Assembly: GCA_003489165.1 (NCBI GenBank)
Contig: DNJG01000118.1
Span: 1 to 15,918, forward strand
Source of the DNA: Nitrospinota bacterium
Lineage (GTDB): Bacteria; Nitrospinota; Nitrospinia; UBA9942
DNA length: 15,918 nt
Direction: 5' to 3'
The position numbers and the translations under genes were made by a program. Below the pieces are notes generated by a model. It saw nothing but the letters and a program-made list of their open reading frames with translations, had not been told where the DNA came from and did no database searches. This document shows, piece by piece, positions 6,611 through 13,901 of this stretch (within the stretch, counting starts at the first letter, position 1; every line of letters starts with the position of its first letter).

Positions 6611-8761
6611 TTAAAATTCCCCTATACCGATAGCCAATTTTATTGTCTTTGTTTTCATGCTTTTTAAATTCATCTTCCAATGGGATAATATTGCAGAACC
6701 CTGATATGTTTTTTCAAATCCATCCTCCGATTGAGAGACCGTCTCTATTGGAAAATACCACAAAGAGGCAGGCTCTCCAAAAGACAGCATTACTTGAAAA
6801 CGATTCCACTCATCCTTCATGCCAAATAATTTTGTATCAGAGATTTCTCCCACACTGTTTAATACCCTTTTATCTGCCTCCATACTATGATAACCATCTT
6901 TAAATATGTAATGCCTTAATTCATTGTCACCTGCCAGTAAGGTTAAATTGAACTCTATGCCAAACCAGATATCTATATCTTTATCCCCCATATTTGCAAT
7001 TTCATAATTAGAGATTATTTCAGCTTTTTCCTTTGAAAAACTGAAACTCTTTAAAATGGATACAGGCATAAGCAATTCGCCTTCCTTAATATTTCCCGTT
7101 TTTCTCATGTCAAGAGTAACAATACCTTTTTTGTCTTGAGATATGTTTTCTACAATATAAGGCTTATCTATAAAATTACCCAGTTCAGGATAGCTGCATC
7201 TCATAAAATTTCTGATGTCAGTGTTACTTCCTAAGAAATGGTCAACAAATGACCTCCGCAGATACCGATCATATACAATTGCATCACCCAAACCTGCCTC
7301 TTTCACCTTCACAATATCATGGATAGATTTTGGATTGGCCCCGCCGCCATGATGTCCTGCCTCGACATCTTTTACCTTATGATGATACGCTTCTTCTCTG
7401 CGGGTTAATGTATTTGATAGATTAAATCGCTTCGGCCTGTAGTCAAACTCAAACATGGTACCGCCGCAGTCAGGGTCAAAATATGCGTTTATTTTATTAT
7501 TGCTTATTAACACCTCATTTAGATTGTCCTTGTCGTAATCAAATACCTTATATTCAATCCAGCTTCTATTTTTATGTGCCTTTTTATCAACAATATTTTC
7601 TGCCTCAATCAAGTGCTCATATACTGCATGCCTTAGATAGTTTAGATACAATCCCCCAAAAAGCCCATGCCAGTAAGCACAATTACACTGACCCCGATAA
7701 AGCTCCCTCAATTCAGGCGGTATTTCTTTGCCCTTCTTCTTTTTAATTTTTTCGCTTACATAGAGCATCTTTTTATGCATCAGATTGCTCTCATTATACT
7801 TGGTTAAAAAATTATCCCACAGACCACCCCTTATAAACGGCTTATATTTATCCTTTATGCCGCGGCTTTCAAGGTCATTCAACATTTCTTCAAATTTAAC
7901 CCCTGTCATTGACGGGAGGGACCATTCCATCATTTCTTCATAAGATGCCATCGGTAGGTATATTCTGCCCATCGGTGGAAATTTTTCCATATATTCACTA
8001 AAGGTAGTCATCTCTATCCAGTCAAGATTGCTTTCTATCAGTTTGAAAAAATTCTTGAGCCAGTTTTCCTCGTATACCCACTTATGTGTTCCGGGCCACA
8101 CACCAAACTTTTCGCCATCATCACCATAAGCAACTCCAGTAACATTGTGCTCTGACATTATTCTTTTGAAATAATCCAAAGTCTCATGGGGCAGTTTAAA
8201 TGGTATGGAGTATCTCAAAAATTTGTCTATCGGAAAGACAGACATAGTATATCCATATTTCTCCGTAACATAATATCCGAACATATCCTTTTGTTCTAAT
8301 CCTGCGTAAAAGAAATGGGCATCATCAAGGATTGTATATTTTATCCCTGCCTTTGATATTATCTTAGGCAGCGACGGGTCCCATACCCTTTCTGCGAGCC
8401 ATATACCTTTTGCATTATAATTAAACTTCTTCTTTATGAATTCCGTCATCATATTTATCTGTCCTATTGCGTCTTCTTCAGGAAGGACTGATAGGATTGG
8501 CTCATAAAAACCACCACTTAAAATCTCAATTTGATTTCTATTTACCATGTTTTTTATCTTTTCAAAATACCAGGGGGCTTTACTCTCAATCCACTCAAAG
8601 AGTGGGCCTGAATGGTGGATGGAGATGCGGATTTTGGGATGGCGTTCAAGTATTTCAACAAATGGGAGATAGCATCTGTTAAACGACTCTTCAAATACTA
8701 TATCAAAATTTCCAACAGGCTGATGACTGTGAATTCCAAATAAAAAATTTATCTTTTTCAT
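6611..8761 (-). CDS. GH57 4-alpha-glucanotransferase / alpha-amylase-like enzyme
   Basis: A retaining glycoside hydrolase family 57 enzyme acting on alpha-1,4-glucans; it closely resembles the archaeal 4-alpha-glucanotransferase/AmyA type. It has 716 residues against about 650-660 for that type. GH57 motif 1 is HSHQP (11-15). The expected nucleophile is Glu124 in WLAERVWDP and the acid/base Asp215 in AYGDDGEKFG. A helical region follows (about 275-390, with CAYWHGLFGGLYLNYLRHAVY), and then a beta-rich C-terminal domain. No signal peptide, so it should be cytoplasmic and act on glycogen or maltodextrins. An AAGG sequence sits about 10 bases before the ATG. It is the third gene of the glgC block. 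Hydrolysis and transfer cannot be told apart from the motifs. Confidence 0.9.
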   Translation of the reverse strand: MKKINFLFGIHSHQPVGNFDIVFEESFNRCYLPFVEILERHPKIRISIHHSGPLFEWIESKAPWYFEKIKNMVNRNQIEILSGGFYEPILSVLPEEDAIGQINMMTEFIKKKFNYNAKGIWLAERVWDPSLPKIISKAGIKYTILDDAHFFYAGLEQKDMFGYYVTEKYGYTMSVFPIDKFLRYSIPFKLPHETLDYFKRIMSEHNVTGVAYGDDGEKFGVWPGTHKWVYEENWLKNFFKLIESNLDWIEMTTFSEYMEKFPPMGRIYLPMASYEEMMEWSLPSMTGVKFEEMLNDLESRGIKDKYKPFIRGGLWDNFLTKYNESNLMHKKMLYVSEKIKKKKGKEIPPELRELYRGQCNCAYWHGLFGGLYLNYLRHAVYEHLIEAENIVDKKAHKNRSWIEYKVFDYDKDNLNEVLISNNKINAYFDPDCGGTMFEFDYRPKRFNLSNTLTRREEAYHHKVKDVEAGHHGGGANPKSIHDIVKVKEAGLGDAIVYDRYLRRSFVDHFLGSNTDIRNFMRCSYPELGNFIDKPYIVENISQDKKGIVTLDMRKTGNIKEGELLMPVSILKSFSFSKEKAEIISNYEIANMGDKDIDIWFGIEFNLTLLAGDNELRHYIFKDGYHSMEADKRVLNSVGEISDTKLFGMKDEWNRFQVMLSFGEPASLWYFPIETVSQSEDGFEKTYQGSAILSHWKMNLKSMKTKTIKLAIGIGEF

Positions 8762-8778
8762 TCTAAAGTACCTTTTTT

Positions 8779-8854
8779 GCCACAGATTTACACATACTCA
8801 AAGAAAATAAATATTTTAAATATCAAATTCTTTAGTCTGTGAAAGTCTTGTGGC
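8779..8854. repeat. Intergenic quasi-palindrome, GCCACAG-ended
   Basis: The left end is GCCACAGATTTACACAT and the right end GTCTGTGAAAGTCTTGTGGC, separated by an A/T-rich middle. It starts 16 bases after the stop of the upstream GH57 gene and ends 17 bases before the ATG of the downstream GH57 gene, the same spacing as before fabH and plsX. Confidence 0.8.
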
Positions 8855-8870
8855 TAATATTGTCAGTTTT

Positions 8871-11051
8871 TCAAGCACTCCACATAATCCCTTCAAAATT
8901 CTCATCAGGCACCTTAAATGTCAGATACTTATATCTTGGATAGCGGTCTAATTCTATGTTCTCTCTTTTAAATTCAACTACAAAATTCACTGCTTCACCT
9001 GTCTCAAGATTTAAGTCTTTGAAGGGTATAGCCAATTCTATAATATTTTTTATTGCTATTGTCTTATTTGTTTTAAACAAAGAAAATGTTATCCCATCTT
9101 CTGTTTTGTATAATTTATATCGTCCCTTTCCCTCCTCCGCAGTCTTCAGAGCAAAGTCAACCTTATATCTATGTTTATTAAATATATGAATACTTACATC
9201 CATATTTTTTTCTATCTGTTCCTCTATCTTACCCTTAATATCTAATCTAATAAAGAAATTGTTAAGGTCAAATCCATAATAAACAGCAGATACAATCTCC
9301 TCTGAGTGATACATAGAGCCGCCTGTCAGCTTTTCCCTGCAATAGCCGGCACCAAGCCATTCAAAATAATTTGTATTTAGTCCATCTATATAAGGGGAAA
9401 TAAATTTTATTGGCTCTTCCGGATGTATCTCTTCCTCAACCCTTATTATAGGAACCTTAAGATACTCAGGAGGCTCTGTATTGAGTATCCTATAAACCTT
9501 CTCCAGATGCGCCCTGAAAAGCCTGTCAAACTCTGCATCATTGTCACTTGAAAAGTCATCACCATACCACCAGAACCAATCACTTCCTTCTGCCGCATAT
9601 ATCTCTTCCCATGCCTCCTTAGCCTTTTCTTTGCTTACCTTACTATCTTTGAGCTTTTCAACAAGAAACCTCCTTGTCAGCCTTATATATTCCCATCCCT
9701 TGTTGTCCTCGTCTGCACCTATCCAGATTTTAAAATTATTGTTTATCCATGAGCCGGTATAAAGATTATCAATAACCCTGAGCGACTTATGCTCTTCAAT
9801 ATAATCGCCAATTCTCACAGTCTTAAAATTTTTATTTTCCGAGAGTTCTTTATAAATGCTGGAGAGAAATCTCCTTCCCCCGTCAGGGTAGTATTCCCAT
9901 GCATTTTCCCCATCCAGAATGATACTTACTATATGGTCTTCATTTGAGCCTGACAGATAATTCTGTATTGAACTGAGATGCCCAACAAAATCATTCTTAG
10001 ATCGTTCGGGAGGATTTTTAGAATATGTAAAGCCTATGAGGTCTGCCAGTCCCTTATCTCTGAAAACTATATTTATCTCTGCATTATTAAAACGGGCTAT
10101 ATAAGGTTTATACAACAAGTCCTCTTTCTTTCCCCCGATTGAATTTAATAATATTGCCTCATCTGTGGCAATCCACTTAATGCCCTCCTTTTGAAAATAT
10201 GGTATAAGCTCAGGTGCGACAGAACCCTCTGATGGCCACATTCCTGATGGATCTCTCCCAAAGGTTTCTCTGTAAAGTGCTACACCCCTTTTTATCTGCT
10301 CCTCTGCATCCTCAGGGTGATAAAATCTGTTAGGGAGTCTTGCCCATGGCATACATCGTTTTGCAATATCACTATCGTAAACAAGGGGGAGTATCGGATG
10401 ATAGAGTGGGCTTATAGTCAGTTCAACCTGCCCATTATCCTGAAATCTTTTGTAAGTCGGCAATAGTTCTTTCAATATCTTTATCTGGCTTTCAAGGACA
10501 TATCTCTTTTCGTCTTCTGTAAAATTTTTATCCTTTTTCATTAACTCAGAAAGTGCCTTATCTTTTTCAACAGCCTTATATCCAAACCATGCAAGATTAA
10601 ACCAGACCTGGAGGTCAAGATACTCCTGAGTAGAGAATGTTTTCACGGCATAGCTAATCTCATCCTCCGTTAATTGTCTCATCCCCCTTCTTTTAAAAAT
10701 CTCCCAGTATCTGTTGTGCGGCTGTATCATAGTTCCCCAGTTGCACATAAAAAAATTATCAAGCAGGAATTTCTTTTCTTCAAACGACAGGTCAACAGCA
10801 GGTTTCATACTCTTGTTCCAGAATACATCTTTTGCCTTGCCGTCTGCATAATCATTTATCTGGATAATAAGAGAGGGGACAATATTAAATGTCATCTTTA
10901 CTTCAGGAAATTCCTCAAGGAGAGAAATCATGTCATAATAACCTTTTATACTGTGAAGGCGGACCCACGGCATAGTATAGACGCCTGTAATAGGGTCTTT
11001 ATACATGGGCTGATGCATATGCCATAGGAAGGCTGTGTGCAAAGGCTTCAT
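8871..11051 (-). CDS. GH57 glycoside hydrolase, alpha-amylase/alpha-mannosidase-like
   Basis: A second GH57 protein, only distantly related to its neighbour; it resembles the widespread group annotated as alpha-amylase/alpha-mannosidase. From the chosen ATG it has 726 residues. Motif 1 is HMHQP (11-14), motif 2 GQVELTISPLYHPI (207-220), motif 3 GMWPSEGSV with Glu275 as the likely nucleophile, and motif 4 ILDGENAWEYY with Asp380 and Glu382. A helical segment and the aromatic-rich GSDWFWWYGDDF (489-500) follow, then a beta-rich C-terminus. I prefer MKPLHTAFLWHMHQP because the 13 residues added by a start at 11090 (MILLLTTYCLLGV) are encoded by repeat sequence and the HQP motif normally lies close to the N-terminus. 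Substrate unproven; alpha-glucan is inferred from glgC next door. No signal peptide in the preferred form. Confidence 0.85.
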   Translation of the reverse strand: MKPLHTAFLWHMHQPMYKDPITGVYTMPWVRLHSIKGYYDMISLLEEFPEVKMTFNIVPSLIIQINDYADGKAKDVFWNKSMKPAVDLSFEEKKFLLDNFFMCNWGTMIQPHNRYWEIFKRRGMRQLTEDEISYAVKTFSTQEYLDLQVWFNLAWFGYKAVEKDKALSELMKKDKNFTEDEKRYVLESQIKILKELLPTYKRFQDNGQVELTISPLYHPILPLVYDSDIAKRCMPWARLPNRFYHPEDAEEQIKRGVALYRETFGRDPSGMWPSEGSVAPELIPYFQKEGIKWIATDEAILLNSIGGKKEDLLYKPYIARFNNAEINIVFRDKGLADLIGFTYSKNPPERSKNDFVGHLSSIQNYLSGSNEDHIVSIILDGENAWEYYPDGGRRFLSSIYKELSENKNFKTVRIGDYIEEHKSLRVIDNLYTGSWINNNFKIWIGADEDNKGWEYIRLTRRFLVEKLKDSKVSKEKAKEAWEEIYAAEGSDWFWWYGDDFSSDNDAEFDRLFRAHLEKVYRILNTEPPEYLKVPIIRVEEEIHPEEPIKFISPYIDGLNTNYFEWLGAGYCREKLTGGSMYHSEEIVSAVYYGFDLNNFFIRLDIKGKIEEQIEKNMDVSIHIFNKHRYKVDFALKTAEEGKGRYKLYKTEDGITFSLFKTNKTIAIKNIIELAIPFKDLNLETGEAVNFVVEFKRENIELDRYPRYKYLTFKVPDENFEGIMWSA

Positions 11052-11057
11052 AACACC

Positions 11058-11139
11058 CAGTAAGCAGTAAGTAGTAAGCAGTAAAATCATCTACAGATTA
11101 ATATCTTCCTGCCTACTCCCTACTGCTTACTGCCTACTA
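11058..11139. repeat. Intergenic quasi-palindrome, 7-base unit (AGTAAGC type)
   Basis: The left arm (11058-11084) is heptamers AGTAAGC, AGTAAGT, AGTAAGC. The right arm (11109-11139) is the complementary set with CCTACTCCCTACTGCTTACT. It fills the glgC-GH57 spacer. The glgC stop codon (TAG, 11137-11139) is part of the right arm as read on the minus strand (TAGTAGGCAGTAAGCAG). The left arm ends only 6 bases before the preferred GH57 start. Confidence 0.85.
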
Positions 11140-12366
11140 TCTCAATACCGTTTCTTTCGGAACTACAACTATCCCGGACTCTGTAACATAAAATCTCTTT
11201 TTGTCTTCTTTAAGATTATATCCTATCTCTGCCCCTGAAGGTATATCCACATACTTGTCAATAATCGCCCTTTTGATTTTTGCGTGTCTGCCGACATTCA
11301 CGCCTTCCATAAGAATTGACTCGGCAACATAACTGTAGCTATTTATCCTTACCTGCGGTGACAGTATAGAGCGGTTTATCTGACCTCCGCTTATTATGCA
11401 CCCTTCAGATACCATTGAATCTGTAGCCGCGCCCACTCTCTCTTTCTCTCTGTCTGCAAAGACAAATTTTGCAGGCGGACATGTGGGATAGTATGTCCTT
11501 ATGGGCCATTCTCCATTGTACAGGTTGAATGTCGGTGAGACTGTAACCAAATCCATACTCGCCTGCCAATAGGCATCTATACTCCCCACATCCATCCAAT
11601 AACCTTTTTCAGCATGTGTCATTCCAGGAATTTTATTTTTTGCAAAATCGTATGCAAATAATCTACTCTTTTTCTGAATGCTTGGAATTATATCCCTTCC
11701 AAAATCATGTGTGGAATCTTTTAGCTTTGAATCTCTCGTGACCTCCTTTATTAAGGTGTCAGTGTTGAATATATAATTTCCCATGGATACGAGTGCCATA
11801 TCAGGCCTTCCAGGTATTGGCTTAGGATTCTTAGGCTTCTCTTCAAATCCCTTAATCCTCCACTCTTTATCAACCTCAATAATCCCAAAAGAACTTGCCT
11901 CTTCTATAGGCTTTGGTATGACAGAGACTGTAAGCTCAGCCTTCTTTCTTATATGGTAATTTAGCATCTGGCGGACATCCATTTTATATACATGGTCGCC
12001 GCCGAAGACACAGACATACTGCGGATTTACATCCCTGATCAGATTGAGGTTCTGATAAATTGCATCTGCTGTCCCTCTATACCAGTCCCTTCCTGTCCTC
12101 ATCTGTGCAGGAACAGGGTCTATATACTGGTCAAGTTTTGGAGACAGCCTCCATGCAAGTGAAAGATGGCGGTTTAGAGATTCTGATTTAAACTGGGTTA
12201 GTATTTTAATCTGAAAAAAACCTGAGTTTATAAAATTGCTCAGGACAAAATCTATAATCCTGTAGCGGCCCCCAAATGGGACTGCCGGCTTTGCCCTCTC
12301 CTTTGTTAAAGGATAGAGCCTTGTTCCCTCACCGCCTGCCATAATCATTACTAAAACCTTTTGCAT
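11137..12366 (-). CDS. glgC: Glucose-1-phosphate adenylyltransferase (ADP-glucose pyrophosphorylase)
   Basis: Makes ADP-glucose from ATP and glucose-1-phosphate, the committed step of bacterial glycogen synthesis, in the cytoplasm. It has 409 residues, full length. The nucleotidyltransferase signature AGGEGTRLYPLT (10-21) is followed by RAKPAVPFGG (24-33). GGDHVYKMD (122-130) holds the metal-binding Asp, GFEEKP (173-178) the sugar-phosphate region, and EKGYWMDVGSIDAYW (253-267) is typical of GlgC. The C-terminal 100 residues look like the left-handed beta-helix domain. No Shine-Dalgarno precedes the ATG; a TATAAT (12376-12381) lies only 9 bases upstream. No glgA or glgB is in the window. Downstream are two GH57 genes on the same strand. 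Confidence 0.97.
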   Translation of the reverse strand: MQKVLVMIMAGGEGTRLYPLTKERAKPAVPFGGRYRIIDFVLSNFINSGFFQIKILTQFKSESLNRHLSLAWRLSPKLDQYIDPVPAQMRTGRDWYRGTADAIYQNLNLIRDVNPQYVCVFGGDHVYKMDVRQMLNYHIRKKAELTVSVIPKPIEEASSFGIIEVDKEWRIKGFEEKPKNPKPIPGRPDMALVSMGNYIFNTDTLIKEVTRDSKLKDSTHDFGRDIIPSIQKKSRLFAYDFAKNKIPGMTHAEKGYWMDVGSIDAYWQASMDLVTVSPTFNLYNGEWPIRTYYPTCPPAKFVFADREKERVGAATDSMVSEGCIISGGQINRSILSPQVRINSYSYVAESILMEGVNVGRHAKIKRAIIDKYVDIPSGAEIGYNLKEDKKRFYVTESGIVVVPKETVLR

Positions 12367-12375
12367 ATTTTTTAG

Positions 12376-12381
12376 ATTATA
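12376..12381 (-). promoter_or_regulatory. Possible -10 box very close to the glgC start
   Basis: TATAAT on the minus strand, 9 bases before the glgC ATG. No good -35 lies at 16-18 bases. If used, the transcript would begin at or within a few bases of the start codon, which fits the absence of a Shine-Dalgarno. A chance match in A/T-rich DNA is equally possible. Confidence 0.3.
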
Positions 12382-12402
12382 CCGTATTTCAAGGGGAGTT
12401 CC

Positions 12403-12468
12403 TATTGTTCCATTGCTATATTGCCATAATTTTTAAGTGAAACAATGAAGCAATGGAACAATTATGGC
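12403..12468. repeat. Intergenic quasi-palindrome, 8-base unit (CAATGGAA type)
   Basis: The left arm contains TATTGTTCCATTGCTATATTG and CCATAATT; the right arm (12441-12468) has units CAATGAAG, CAATGGAA, CAATTATG. The arms are reverse complementary around TTCCATTGC/GCAATGGAA. It covers the stop codon of the second HtrA gene (TAA, 12462-12464) and stops 36 bases before glgC. Confidence 0.75.
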
Positions 12469-13901
12469 TCTACTGTAACATAGTAGCCATATTTTCCCCT
12501 CTGAATCAACAGCAAAACACTGCTCCCCTTTTTCGCCGATAGCACTGCCTTTTTGAAATCCTTTAAAGTCTCAACCTTTGCCTGATTTATCTGTCTCAGC
12601 ACATCTCCAGCCTCTATACCTATCTTCCCGGCAGGACTCTCTTTTTCCACTTTTGAAATCAGCACGCCTGAATTTGTAAAAAGCTGATACTTCTTTACCG
12701 CCTTATTTGTTATCTCATCTACAGATATGCCGAGCCACTCAAGTGCAATCTCATCATATAGTTCTTCAGGGATTGTCTGAGCTGTTACATTAACTGTAAT
12801 CTTTTCCCCATCCCTGAAAACTGTGATACTTATTTTATCGTTGTGCCCATAGCCATAAATCAGGTCATTATAGTCATCTATCGTCTTTATATGTTTATTT
12901 CCAAGAGAGATTATTATATCCCCCCTTTTTAATCCTGCCCTCTCCGATGGACCGCCTTTAAATGCCTTTGATATTATAACCCCTTTTGTATTTGAATAGC
13001 CGAAAGACTTTGCTATCTGGGTAGTTAGCTCCTGAACAAATATACCGAGCCATGCCTCATGGACTTCACCGTATTTAATGAGGTCATTGACTATCCTCTT
13101 CGCCCTGTCTATTGGTATTGCAAAGCCGATTCCCTCAGCCTTTTGATATATGGCACTATTTATACCAATAACTTCGCCATTTATGTTCAAGAGTGGACCA
13201 CCGCTGTTGCCCGGGTTTATGGATGCATCAATTTGAATAAAATCAGAATATATTCTGCCATCCTCGCCTTTTATATTCCTGTTTACAGCACTCACTATCC
13301 CTGTGGTAACAGTATGTGAAAGTCCAAACGGATTGCCAATGGCAATTACACTCTCCCCTATCATGATATCGGAAGATGCTCCCATTTGGGCAAACGGCAG
13401 AGGTTTGTCAGAATCTATCTTTATAATTGCAAGGTCGGAACGGGAGTCAGCCCCGACAAGATGTGCATCAAACTCCCTGTTGTCGCTTAATGTAACCTTT
13501 ATTGTTGACGCCCTTAATATGACATGCTCGTTTGTAAGTATGTAGCCTTTTTGATTTATTATGACCCCTGAACCGAGGCTCTGTCTTTTATAATCCTGTG
13601 GGGGGAAAAAGTCCTGAAAAAACTGGTCAAAAAAATCGTCTCCAAGACCTGAGAATGGATTAGCCCTCTGGCGGACAACCTCTTCAGTATTTATATTAAC
13701 AACAGCAGGGCTTACCTTCTCAATGGCAATTACAACAGGAGTCCTTCTTTCCTGTGCATGGACGGCTTGGGGAACCAGAAGACAGAAGACAGAGAACAGA
13801 AGACAGAGAACAGAAAATCTGGCTTCTGGCTTCTGACTTCTTACTTCTGTTTTTTTACTCTTTCGGTAGTGTGAACCCGATGTATCTTGTGCTCTTGCCA
13901 T
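12462..13901 (-). CDS. HtrA/Do-type serine protease with two PDZ domains (second copy)
   Basis: An exported quality-control protease. It has 479 residues. The trypsin-like domain holds the full triad: His126 (ILTNEHV), Asp156 (RSDLAII) and Ser233 (GNSGGP). PDZ1 is about 283-375 and PDZ2 about 388-478. The start at 13901 is the first possible one, as an in-frame stop lies at 13905-13907; the gene therefore overlaps the first HtrA gene by 47 bases in another frame. Residues 1-49 form an unusually long signal peptide: a charged n-region, hydrophobic SVLCLLF and SVFCLLV (30-43), and probable cleavage at AVHA|QE. That hydrophobic core is a 7-residue repeat because it is translated from a 7-base repeat element. 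The Shine-Dalgarno is weak, so coupling to the upstream gene is likely. It differs considerably from its neighbour, so the duplication is not recent. Confidence 0.93.
   Translation of the reverse strand: MARAQDTSGSHYRKSKKTEVRSQKPEARFSVLCLLFSVFCLLVPQAVHAQERRTPVVIAIEKVSPAVVNINTEEVVRQRANPFSGLGDDFFDQFFQDFFPPQDYKRQSLGSGVIINQKGYILTNEHVILRASTIKVTLSDNREFDAHLVGADSRSDLAIIKIDSDKPLPFAQMGASSDIMIGESVIAIGNPFGLSHTVTTGIVSAVNRNIKGEDGRIYSDFIQIDASINPGNSGGPLLNINGEVIGINSAIYQKAEGIGFAIPIDRAKRIVNDLIKYGEVHEAWLGIFVQELTTQIAKSFGYSNTKGVIISKAFKGGPSERAGLKRGDIIISLGNKHIKTIDDYNDLIYGYGHNDKISITVFRDGEKITVNVTAQTIPEELYDEIALEWLGISVDEITNKAVKKYQLFTNSGVLISKVEKESPAGKIGIEAGDVLRQINQAKVETLKDFKKAVLSAKKGSSVLLLIQRGKYGYYVTVEP
13776..13849. repeat. 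Quasi-palindrome, 7-base unit (CAGAAGA type), inside coding sequence
   Basis: The left arm (13776-13817) is heptamers CAGAAGA, CAGAAGA, CAGAGAA, CAGAAGA, CAGAGAA. The right arm (13819-13849) is CTGGCTT, CTGGCTT, CTGACTT, CTTACTT. It begins 5 bases after the stop of the first HtrA gene (13855-13857), like the intergenic elements. Here, however, the following gene is open through it, and it encodes much of that gene's signal peptide. Confidence 0.85.

Noticed and set aside
11405..11599. Minus-strand open frame of about 64 codons inside glgC
   Set aside because: It is wholly inside glgC in another frame, with no ribosome-binding site or known domain.
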